A stretch of DNA of 64,000 bases from Trichostrongylus colubriformis (lineage: Eukaryota; Nematoda; Chromadorea; Rhabditida; Trichostrongylidae): assembly GCA_963978905.1 (NCBI GenBank), contig OZ022257.1, positions 50,610,873-50,674,872 on the forward strand. Direction: 5' to 3'. Numbering within the stretch: position 1 is the stretch's first letter; each line of letters opens with the position of its first letter. The notes under the pieces are model-generated. The model saw only the letters and a program-made list of their open reading frames with translations. It made no database searches and was not told the origin of the DNA. Of the stretch, positions 46,379-57,400 are shown one piece after another. A program made the translations under genes and the position numbers.

Positions 46379-46893
46379 TAGGTTGGACGGGAAGTTCTGG
46401 GACACTTTTTGTTTTTTCCTGTAGAAACCTGTAAAGAATTGTGGGACAGTCCATGGTAAGGGTATATAGATGGAGTGTGAAGGACTCTTCACTAGTCTGG
46501 TTATCACCACTATGGCTTCGACAAGCGGCGAATCTGAGCCTATTTCGCGAGAAGGTCTTCGACTGCTGATTCTTCATGAGTACCGCCTTGGTAGTTCTGC
46601 GCGCCTGGCGGCCGACAGAATCAACCACTCGATGGGTGCGAACACCACTTCGAAGTCTACGGTGATTCGGTGGTATCAGCGTTTCGGTGAAGGACAGACA
46701 ACGCTAGAAGATGAACCACGCTCAGGACGTCCTCCGGTCTTCGATGTCGACGCCCTGACAGCTGCCGTTGAAGAAGATCCCCGTCAGAAGATCCCCGATG
46801 GTGCATACTTTGGTGACTGAAGTTACATGTGAATAAAATTAAAATAAATTGAATTTTTCTCACAAGGTGTCCCAGAACTTCCCGTCCAACCTA
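46379..46893 (+). mobile_element. Internally deleted mariner (bandit-like) with intact inverted ends
   Basis: TA at both edges (46379-46380, 46892-46893). The ends read GGTTGGACGGGAAGTTCTGG from the left and its exact complement at the right, continuing to GGACAC, about 26 bp. About 510 bp remain of a ~1.3-kb mariner. The precise TIRs suggest recent movement in trans. Bandit is the mariner described from a hookworm; the similarity is from memory. Confidence 0.9.
46512..46820 (+). CDS. Mariner transposase helix-turn-helix remnant (103 codons)
   Basis: Starts MASTSGESEP. It holds the N-terminal Mos1-type DNA-binding half (LRLLILHEYRLGSSARLAAD, VIRWYQRFGEGQTTLEDEPR, SGRPPVFD, AVEEDPRQK) and then passes in frame into a few codons like the transposase C-terminus (DGAYFGD, stop). 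The catalytic domain is deleted; the repeated word AGATCCCC at the joint (46773-46780 and 46787-46794) marks the likely deletion point. The upstream open frame extends to 46470 but family starts favour 46512. Confidence 0.8.
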   Translation: MASTSGESEPISREGLRLLILHEYRLGSSARLAADRINHSMGANTTSKSTVIRWYQRFGEGQTTLEDEPRSGRPPVFDVDALTAAVEEDPRQKIPDGAYFGD

Positions 46894-46924
46894 ATATTTA
46901 ACCAGTTGGGCTACCGCACACTAT

Positions 46925-47700
46925 CGCGCGTAATATCACGGTCGTCAGTGGGTCGATCGGAAGTGCTTCTTTTCCATGAATTTATCCAGCACCCACTTTC
47001 ACATTACGCTCCACCCGTTTTGGGCCGAACTCTCTTAAGGCATGCTCAAGGTGGTTCGACATGGGTCATTTTTACCTTTTTTCCCTGGTCTCAGGGCTGG
47101 GTTGGAACCGAATTATGAATGTCTGTTGTACGGACCGCCCATTCGGGGTACGCTCCGCCCACTGTGCCTAGGTCTGCTTCATGACGTTCAGAAACTGACC
47201 TCAACCAATCTTTTACCCACGTTTGGACAATTTTCGAAGCGAACAAACAATTTTCGGTCTGAAAACGAAGCATTCCAGTGCACGCTCCGTTCAGCGTGGG
47301 CGAAACTTAACTTGATCCATGTGTGCTCTTTACTTCGGGTGTGTGCAGATATGACAGCGAATCGCGTGGCCGCCGGCGGCGAGCGGCGCGGCGGGTGCGA
47401 GTGCCAGTGGCATGGCAGCCTTCAAGCGAGACAGTGTGGCATGAGTGGAAGCGCAGCGTGACGCAGTCACGCTCGGCCAGCTCCCAAGGGCAATCGATAC
47501 GGCCAGTCGTACTGGTGGCGCCGCGAGGAAACGCCGCGAAGCGATTCGCTGTCATATCTGCACACACCCCTTCACTTCTTGTCCCCTACCCTACCCATCC
47601 CTAACTTGTCCCATCTCTACAGGTGGTTTTCATGTTATGGTTGATTTCGTGATAGACAGAGTGGCGAGCAGACAGTGGAAGCGGTTTATATAATAGAAGG
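46925..47700. repeat. Composite repeat region with a nested MITE
   Basis: The flanks are related to 9815-10035. Nested at about 47338-47568 is a 230-bp element with inverted ends GTGTGCAGATATGACAGCGA and TCGCTGTCATATCTGCACAC. Long open frames across it come from its GC-rich core and show no domain. Confidence 0.7.
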
Positions 47701-48189
47701 AATAACGCACCCTCGATGTGACATTTTATTTTGCAATCGTTTTATTGATTTGCCTGCAGTAGTATTACACAAGGAAAATCGGTCGGCCACCAAACGCAGC
47801 GCACGGCTAATTTTGACGCCAAAGTGTAGTAGTTGCGCTACGTAGTTTTTATTTGATTTCCTTGTCATCATTACCGTCCATGCACTTATGCCGCAGGGAG
47901 ATTTCGTGACTTTTCCGATTTTTGGTGTCAATCTGCCTGTTTTTCCATTTTTGAATTCTTCTGTATACGTGGCAAATAGATAAGGCGACGTCGCTGCCAC
48001 ACCCACTTCCGCGGCGGCCGGACGAGTGACAGTCACCAAATCATTTTTATCTCTCGGTTGTATACTTCTCATGACTACCCGCTTGTTTGCTACTATTTTC
48101 CAGTTGTTTAGAAATTTCCATTATGAAATTGTCCGTGATTTTTTCTTTATGACGTTTCGCTTAGTTTTCCTGATGTCGCGGTTCGGCTA

Positions 48190-48850
48190 GCCGGTTGCCC
48201 TCCTAACCGTTAGCGCGACAGCATCGTGGTTCTGGGTCTCCGGACCCCTCGGCACCGGGTGCTATGCCCGTGGGCTGTCACTGTCACGTGGGCCTGCCGG
48301 AGGACCATACTGTCTCTTTCCCCCACAGTATGATCTTCGTTTCTCGGAAGTATAGGCTCTAACCTTCTATCCTGTAGACTACCCTGGGTACAACAGCAAG
48401 TACAATGATTACACCTATATCTATTATGTACACCACTATGCACATTAGTAGCCCTACTCTCTTATCCTGCCGGATCTCAGGTGAGACCGTGCGTCGTCCC
48501 CAAAGGGTCAACCAAAGGAATTATGGCGATAAGCAGTAGTGCTGCTCCATGTAGGCTCTCTTCTCGCCGCCCACAGACGTCCACGTCCTCGGGTATTGCG
48601 AACGTGAGCGAACCATCGTACAGTCAAGCCAACCGCAGTGCACCCTACCGCACCCTGCCCTGATGGCGTGCAGAGCTTGACTCTCGCTCTCAACAGTCTG
48701 GCCTGACATCCTTGTGGCTGACCCCCGGTGCCCGTCTCCTCCCGGAGGGAAAGGTATAAGCACTGACTGGCAGTGGCGACTCCTTTTATAGAGTCACCGG
48801 CTGCCGGGAGGCGCCCGCAGGGACATTCGCGAACCCGCGACACCTAAAAT
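48190..48850 (-). repeat. GC-rich repeat-like segment, possibly a retroelement 5' end
   Basis: Compositionally unlike its AT-rich surroundings. On the minus strand it starts near 48842 with TCGCGGGTTCGCGAATG, has TATAAAAGGAGTC (about 48785) and a short frame from 48763 (MSGQTVESES). Palindromic bits such as GGCACCGGGTGC occur. No transposase or RT motif seen; the assignment is weak. Confidence 0.35.
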
Positions 48851-49488
48851 CGCTAGAATGTTGCTGTTTCAAATATAAGTCCAGAAATTTAGTATAAGGC
48901 GAGGTTGGAGCTGCATAAAATGGTATAAGGCGAGGGTAAAAAGGAATGTGTTGGGTCATTTCATAAGTAATGTAGTTTTTTTCTGACAGAAATATCTCTA
49001 TTCAAACCCCATGTATTCACAAAACGTTATATATCATTCAAAATCTCTCCTTCAGAAGGGTATGTCTACCGTCCTCAATTATTATCATTTTGTCGGGTTC
49101 GAAGCCTGGGAGGTAGGACGTTTAGTCGGCTAAAATTAGTTCAACTGGCAATTAACTGTAACTCTTCACTTACTGAAGAGAATTTAATCGGCTGTGCGTC
49201 CTTCACTCACTCAAGGCTGCTAAATGAATAAATTAATGAACTCTACGAGATAGTTCGTCTTTTGGGTACCTGGTAAGTCGTTTCGCTTTTCTTAGAGTTG
49301 TTTTTTTCCAGCAGGGTCTGACTGTTGCCCGCTGAAGCGTGGCGAGTTTTGTAACCAAGATTTTTTTTCTGAGCCCTGGTCTTCCACATCAACTTATAGT
49401 ATATGATGTGAAAGCTTTTTCTGCTCTACTTGATAAGTATAGTTTTCATGAAAGTTATGATTTGGGGCGTATTTCAGTTCACATAATG

Positions 49489-50570
49489 GTGGAGTGTCAA
49501 GTCGACAAAGAAGAGCGCTTCCGACATCTGCTGCTCTTCGCCTTCAATCCGGGTTCCAGTAACGTCAAGGCCGCATTATATTTGTGATGCTTACGAGGAA
49601 GAGGCGATGACAGGAAGAGCGGCCCAGCGATGGCTCTTGCGATTCAGAAGCGCTATCTTTGATCTTGACGACCGATCACTCTCCGAACGCCCAAGTCAGC
49701 TCGATGAGTACCGATTGCAGCAACTCATTCACGAAGAACCGCGACAGACAACTCGAGAATTGGCTCAAGAAATAGGTTGTTCTCCCTCTACTGTTTTTCA
49801 ACACCTTCGCTCGATGGGCAAGAATCAGAAGCATGGTGCGTGGGTGCTGCACCATCTGAGCGGAAGCGACAAGCTCCAACGTTGCACAATCGCAGCCTCC
49901 TTGCTTGCATGTCATTGAACTATTCAGGATCACAAACGGAGGTTCCCTTATAGGATTGTCACAGGCGACGAAAAGTGGTGCCTCCAATTTGATATATGAA
50001 TAAGCGGAAGGAATGGGTCGGCCCTGATAAACAAACGACGCCCACAGTTAAGCATAAGCTGCACCCCAGTAAGGCAGTGCTCTATGTGTGGTGGGATTGG
50101 CAAGGTGTCCTCTATTATGAGCTGCTTGAAACCAACCAGACTGTGGACGCTGCCCTTTTAGCCCAACAACTGCGCCACCTCAACTAAGCAATCCAGGAAA
50201 ACGACCGAATCGTGAGGGTAAAGTGATTCTCCAACACGACAATGCTCGACCGCACATCGCCACGATGACCAAAACCACATTGAAAGATCTTAATTGGAAA
50301 CTCTTGCCGCACACGACATGATTTCCGGACTTGGCGCCGTCTGATTTTCATCTTTTCAAATCTCTCTCGAATGCTATAAGTACTATAACCTTTGTGAATA
50401 TTCGCGGCTGAAATTGTGGCTCGACCACTTCTTCGAATCTAGGCTGGAAGGTTTCTATAAGCGAGGCATTGATGAATTGGTAGAACGTTGGGAAAAAGTT
50501 CTTAGAGAGGAAAGTGATTACATCATCGTTTACCTGTTCTATGTTTTCAGAAAAAAATAAATCGTGAAAA
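49489..50570 (+). pseudogene. Mariner transposase, near full length but decayed
   Basis: In order across three frames: DKEERFRHLLLFAFN (49501), ICDAYEEEAMTGRAAQRWLL, DDRSLSERPSQLDE, EEPRQTTRELAQEIGCSPST (HTH), TGDEKWC (first catalytic Asp, about 49960), YVWWDWQGVLYYELL, QHDNARPHIATMTK (second Asp, about 50240), a damaged LAPSDFHLF (about 50335), then LWLDHFFESR and a C-terminal IDELVERWEKV. Frameshifts near 49577 and 50215 and several stops make it non-functional. Inverted ends were not recognised. Confidence 0.85.
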
Positions 50571-51399
50571 ATTCGTTGTCGTTTTTTACAGAGCAATTTC
50601 TTGCGTGTTAGAAGCAGTTCATCTTGGAATAGCAGGAAAAGAGCACATACCTACATGTGCAGAAAAAGGGCTTTGGAACGGTGTATAAGGCAATATCGGA
50701 AATAAGAGTACAGAAGGAAAATTTTAGTTTCAAATGTAACCTGGTCTAGGCGGGCAGCCGTCACACTCAGCTGGGGAAAACAAATTTTTAAAAATAAAAG
50801 AGCAAGATGGCTAACTGGGTAACCGAGTAGCGGAAAGTTTAGTGGAGATCATGAGTAAATAAGGGATATGTAGTTGACCAATTTTCTTCCAAGAATAAAG
50901 AGTTACAGTCAATTGCCGGTTGGGTAACTTTCGCCTATTAAACTTCCTATTTCGCAGGCTTCGAACTCGATGAATTATAATAATTGCGAAAGATAGACAT
51001 ACCTTTTTGAAAGAGAAGAGAAGGATCTTTCGAATGATATGTAACATTTTGTAAAAACACTGGGAAGAGGGATATTTCTGTCAGAAAAAAATGATATTAC
51101 TTGTGGAATGACCTAACATAAAATGGTGCTTCTTATGGATCAGGATTATAAGGGCTGAAAAAGCACTGACGGTGAATTCACTCTAGAAAAATGTCATTCC
51201 TTTGATGTAAATCAAGCCAATTAGAGGTAGGAAGGACACCGGTGAGTGGGGCTGCTACCGTGCTACCCTAATGCGAATAGTGGATCAAATCAGTTGGTCT
51301 GATTAGACTTCCCTCTTTTTGATTAACCAAACTATAACACTCTTCGACATAATTCCTCATGAATCCTGTTATCAGAGTGACAAAAAGCCAAAATTACAG
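50571..51399. other. Intergenic stretch upstream of the DUF273 gene
   Basis: About 0.8 kb, AT-rich, with no element or coding motif seen. The promoter of the next gene is expected here. AAATTACAG at 51391-51399, just before ATG 51401, is a probable spliced-leader acceptor. Confidence 0.5.
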
Positions 51400-51400
51400 A

Positions 51401-54400
51401 ATGAGAGGCTCTTGGCCTGCAGAATGCTCTCGAATTTGGCATCGTCGCAGTTTGAAAACGTGGATATTTCTCTTCCTACTTTTGATTCTTTCATTGTTCT
51501 TTATGGTTTTACATATTCGACTTACTTTCTATGGCGATCATCATTTTTCAATGGTCAAATTACGGTGGGACGATAGCAACAATTTTCGCAGGAGGTGAGT
51601 TCTTCATATGCTACATCGCTCGTCCGCCATACTCACCACTTTTTTCACATTTCGTCCGACTTTTCCCTATCACTGCCTTCATAGAGGGCCGGACGGGCTG
51701 AAAAAAAGATGCTTGCTGGGATAATAATGTCAGCAACTTTCAAAAAGACGCGTATTCTGAAGCTCAGAAGCGCTTTTCTCAAATGGAGTTTTGCCACATG
51801 CAGTTTCCCAGATCCGTAGCATTTACTGGGGTGATTTACATCAAGGGTTCTCATTACCTACAGTACCTCTATCACTGCCTTTAAGAAGTGGAGGTGACAG
51901 CTAGGTCGAGCAGAAGCCATTGTTCCTCCCTTTAGGGCTACTAGGCTATCCACCTGGCTCATCACCCACCGTTCCTTTGCAGTGAATATGTTGTTCCGCA
52001 CCTGTATCCAGGTTACCCTTCATGGTTCCTTTAAAACCCGCTTTTTACTTTAGTGAGCCTCTATGAGCTGAAACGCGGAAGCAAAACAGCACCACTTTGG
52101 AGGGGTGATATCTCTCGACATTCCCATGACAGTCACAATTAAAAATGCGAACTGACAAATCTATATATAAAAAACTGAGAAATCAATACAATTTCGATTA
52201 AGACACGTGAACTATCCGAAGCGTCATAACATGAATGAATGTCCACCATACTTTGGAAACGTCACCATTTTTGTGGGCTATACGGGAGAATTTAAACAAA
52301 ACGGGTACGTTCAATTTTGTCATTGACCTTAAGCTAGGGTCTCGCATCTGAACAACATCATTGCAAAATTGCAATATTTTGCTAGCTTTAAAGAAGGGCG
52401 TGAAAAAATAATCTCCACTGGTGAACTTACATCCTGTGTCAGACTGTGCAGCATTTATAAGATGAATCGTTCTGCGCCGATTCGTATACGAGCGCAAAGC
52501 ATCTTCATAACACAGTCGTAGGTTTTTTGCAAATTTTTGCAGCGATTTCTTCCTAATTCTTTTCCAATTTTTAATTCCATTGACTCAAAACCAGGATGCC
52601 TAATTCAACAGGCCTTGCTTTAAGTTAAGGACGCAAAAGGAGTGCAATGGAAATGAGATTCGGCAAGTATGGCTGACAATCCGGGAGGTGAAGATATAGG
52701 GCCTTCCTGCATCGCTTTAATCAAGTTCGCCCTATAAATTGAACCATCTTTTCGCTTGCCCGCCACGAATTGCTTGCGAAGTATACCAAGGACAATGTAC
52801 TGGTATGTGTACCATACAGTTCTACAGCTTCACGTTGTCGTCGATCTTTACAGCGGAATTGATGAAGACCAAGAGCGTATCATCAGTGAGCCCTAGATTA
52901 TCACCGAGGTTCGTTTGCCGAGATTCCAACATAGTATCGGCGTGATATATCATACTAGAGCTTAATAGCCACAGTGGGTCGCGTTTGACAGTTATAGTCA
53001 TGAACAATTTTTCATTAGGAAAAAGTTATGGTGAGCTGCTTGGAACTCACGAAGTGAATGGCCGCGAATTGCATTGGATGAGCTTCTAAAATTTGAATAC
53101 ATGGAGAGCTCTGCAGTAACTATACCCTTCGGTAGAAAGCAAACGTGCCCAACTACGGAGCAACTAAATGAAATAGAAAAAGTCAATACAATTTTTGTAG
53201 TATATCAGCAACTCGCCACTCTGATGCACCCGTAATTTGGACCATCCTGTAAGTGTCCATCTCCAAAGAACAGCTGGCTGTTTTCCAGTTTTTCATCGTA
53301 AGATGACTCTCTAATCTGTTAATGAGACGAATTTTCTTGCTGTTCGTGGGCATACTTCGCCAAGGATAGTGCGGGGCAATACAATCCACTGGAGATGCAC
53401 TTATGAATTGTTCAATGGATATGGTCTTGTTTGTCGCGGATTTAACAATTATTTCTTAACATATATAACAACATCTGAAGATAACATCACTATCACGTCA
53501 TGGTCCATAAATCGGAAAATGTTGATGAATCGCTTTTGAGTGTTCACAGCCAGAACAAGCAACAGAAGGATATCAATCAACGATTGGTATTAGCAATGAT
53601 TTCTCACTTACAGATTTTGGAATTTGGTCCTTATAAAAATAATGTATTCAATAGTGCTCTTCTCACTTGCTGTCGCTGCATGTTATATTGAAAAAATTCA
53701 GAATGTACGATGTAGCCCAGCGTAGTTTGGAGTGTTACCTTAAAACAGTCAACTACACATTGTTAGCGGTCGATCTCGACAGTGATCCAAGAGTGAACGA
53801 GCACTGCAGTCTACATGAATCGGTATGCTTCATCTAGGAATTCAAAGCTGTATTTCAAAAGAAACTGGCCCCAATGGTTCGATAACTCATAGTTAGTTTC
53901 AATACACCATCCAATTTTCGTGTTTACAAAGATCCACGTTTAGGGGCCTGCTAGTGTGCGCAGAGGCATGCACAGTAAAACTGTTGATATGGCACACCAG
54001 ATAATGAAGAGTTTACAGCCGGGTTCTGCTGTCTGTGACACTTCATTATCGCATATGAAGCGGAATAGGTTTCGATTCTGATTTCGTTTAGCAAAAACTC
54101 CTTAAAACCTGAACGGATTGAATAGCGGTCTTCTGTGCTGTTCCCACTCTTGGTGTACCAATCACAATCATACCAATCATACGTTCATTTATGCTTTTCA
54201 ACGCACAGAAGACCACAGAAGACTTGAGTTTGGAACGGATAAGGCATCCTTCTTTTTGGAGAGTGCAATCTTATCTCGACAACAGACAGTTGAGTCCGCC
54301 GAAAGGAAATCTGAAAGCATATCCGTATATAGGCAGCATACTTGGAGGCACCCCATACGGGAGTGAGACTTTCGAAGGAAATGTAAAGGTCAGCAGAGTT

Positions 54401-57400
54401 TGAAACTGTGTGCTACAAGAGCTGACAAAAAGCAGTAAATTTCTTTATACACCTTGCTGCAATTCGCTTTCAATTCACAAAAATCTTGTCATCCTTTTGA
54501 TTGTCCATTATAGCCTTGGACGTTCAAAAGCTGATAGGGTGGTCAACATGCATAGTACTTCCATACAACTTTTTTCAAGCTGCCAAAAGGTCATGACTCC
54601 CGGAAATTGTTAGTATCAGCAATCGGGATACCTTACCAAATCATTGAGTCAGACAATGCAATAGTAAGAGTGGCTTGAAATCATTGATGTTCTGTCCTTG
54701 ATTAACGAAACATCGGCGAATCATTTTGATGAAAAGTTGGAAGCTGGCTGCTCTATGTTAACTATAAGACGAGGTGTCACCCCAAAAATATTGGAAAATA
54801 ACTTTCACGTTTGCCTAGAACTGTGTTATAGGCCAGCCTATTTGCTTCGTATTTACCCAGATGTTCTTAATTTGAGACATACTAACCTGTGATACTGCAA
54901 CGACAACTGTTTTTGCTATACAACTGGAGAAACTGACGAACACCTGCTTCCACCATCTCCCAGGAGCAAATCGTTTGTTTTAAAACAGGTCCATGTGCTG
55001 CAGAATTGCAGCGAGAGCGCAAGAAAATGTCAAAGTACAGCTGTGCATCTATATCTCATCTCTTATAACTTCTTGAATGAGCTGTTCCTACCACATTTAA
55101 AAACTTATACTGGACCATGGAAATGCCAAAATTCACAATTCAGCGATAACACCTATTCCTCTCTGTTAATGTTGCCCTTACTACTAGAATTGCTGTATTA
55201 GTCTACGTTCCTACTTTGCGGTGCCGTCAGCAAGGCATGACTGTTTGTCTCTTCACCTTTTCCCCCACCCTGTCCTGCTATCTGCGTAGTTTGTGCGTTC
55301 TGGCTAACTGTCTGTGAGCGCAGCCACGCCCTGCGTGAGCAAAGTATGAACGCACCTATATGTATCGTTTCACTTCACTTCACTAAGAAGGTCGTTCACT
55401 GAAATTTGTACATCCTATTCAGTACCTTCCAAGCCTCCATTACTAAGTAGATGATAGATATATGAGTCGAATAGGCCTCATGACCGGGTCAACCGTCTTC
55501 TTTGATGGCGAAAAGATATAGAAGAAGCAGACTTGTCGATTTTTTGAAATCGTTTTTGGGCGTCTTCACTCCCTCATCACACGACACTTCTAATTATGTT
55601 TTGATGAGCGACCAAATTTCCGTGATTGTTCGCTCAAGGGAATTCACATCACTTCACTATTTTGTTCATTTACCCACTGCTGTTCCAGATATTTTACAAG
55701 AAACACTGTGCAGTAATTCAGTACCTGCCGGAAACAGATTGGATGCTTGTACTGGACGCTGACACAGGTTAACTATAGAATTAGCAGTCCGTGACATTTT
55801 TATATGCTTGAGCAACTGCAGGGATTGTGAATCCGGACCACTGTATAGAGGAATATATTGACGACAGAGTCAGCCTTATTCTGGTAGAGCGTTTCTTCAA
55901 TTGGGAATTCGCTGCTGGTAATTACTTGGTTCGTGATTATTCTTTGAAGGACAGCATTTTGTAGTTACAAATCTATACCTGCAACACATCAAACGAGTGC
56001 GACGCTCTTGACGTACAATGAACGTTAGGTCGGTCAAGTATTATATCATTAGGTGTATGCGGAATGGCCAGAATAGACCTTTTTCTTCAAAACGCCATAA
56101 CTTCACACATACACAACTTTATTTGGCGAAAAAAAAACCATTCGAATCTACCCAACTTTGCCAACGATCTGGTGAAGAAAATATTCCATCATGATAAAAT
56201 TCTGGATTGCGAGAATGGATAAAGTCAACAATGGCATTTTCAACCTGCATCGTATCGGTGAACCCCTTCTGACGCCGGTTTGCATCGAGAACCGGAAAAG
56301 TGGTAATCCGTTGCTGATAGGTTTGGGAAATAAGGGGGTGAGGGAGAGTCTCGATGCCTAAACGCATCAGCTATTGCCGGGTGACTTGCGAAGTGTGGGG
56401 TTTTGCGTTGTTTTGCGCACCCGCTAAAAACTGATACAGGTATGCATTGAGACTCTCCCTCCACCCCTTATTCCGTAGACCTATCCTCAACGGATCACCA
56501 TTTTTTCCGGGCTCTCTATGCAAACCTGCGTCAGAAGAAATTCGCCGATACGATGTAGGTTGAAAATGCCTTGACTTTATCAACTCTCGCAATCCAGATT
56601 TTTATAATTATTATGAATTTTACGAAATTAATTATAATTACGATCTCTTTACCAGATCGTTGGCAATGTTGTGTAGATTCGAATGGTTTCTATTTCGACA
56701 AATAAAGTTGTGTGTGAGCGAAGTTATGGCCAGTTATGTTTTGGTCATTTATTCTGCATACACCAAATATAACCCAATATAGATTAGATTGTGCAGTACT
56801 TGTAGAAGGTTGATTTTGGAGAAGTAGTTAAAAAATTCCAAAACCATATACTGGGAAAAGACTCTGAAATGCCAGCTACTAAAATTAAGTCAACTAGTGG
56901 ACCTTCTCCTAGTATGTTGTTGTTAGCTATATTCGAGTAAATAATGTTAGTTCCACTTTTTATGCCCTCTCCACCACCATCATTGACGGGATTCACTCCT
57001 AGATTCTAGTGAGCTCAGTTCGTGTACTATTTTGTGGCAAATTCAGGTAAAGAACTCACCATTTGCTTACCACTTTCTTCGTTCGTGGGTGGACTATGAG
57101 TTCAAACAGGAAGAGACATCGTGGCATGGTAACGACCAGGGCGGATTGATGGTGTGATTTTTTTTGCTTTACAACTATGATCGTATTTTCACCTTCTTAG
57201 GATCATTGCTGATAACGTTCGTGCTGTGGTGAGTACCTTTATAATGGATGCACTGCTTCGCATTCGTAATTAGTTTTACGACTGGGTAAACCCGCCACAA
57301 AGTTCGAGAGATACTGGGTTGTAAGAGAGGTTTTGGTCGGTTTTCGAATTTCTGCCTCCGGCAAAATATATTCAGGAAGCAGAAATGCTTCATTTCCCAT

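Noticed and set aside
47042..47604. Overlapping long open frames on both strands
   Set aside because: They come from the stop-poor GC-rich core of a nested MITE whose inverted ends are visible.
49339..49587. Separate gene from this open frame
   Set aside because: Its end is the start of a decayed mariner transposase; the first part is chance.
51359..51400. DUF273 start at ATG 51359
   Set aside because: An acceptor AAATTACAG ends at 51399, directly before ATG 51401, so the first ATG is probably removed by trans-splicing.
54118..54403. Possible additional DUF273 exon
   Set aside because: Neighbouring exons join in phase to give a continuous family motif; the frame has no matching signature.
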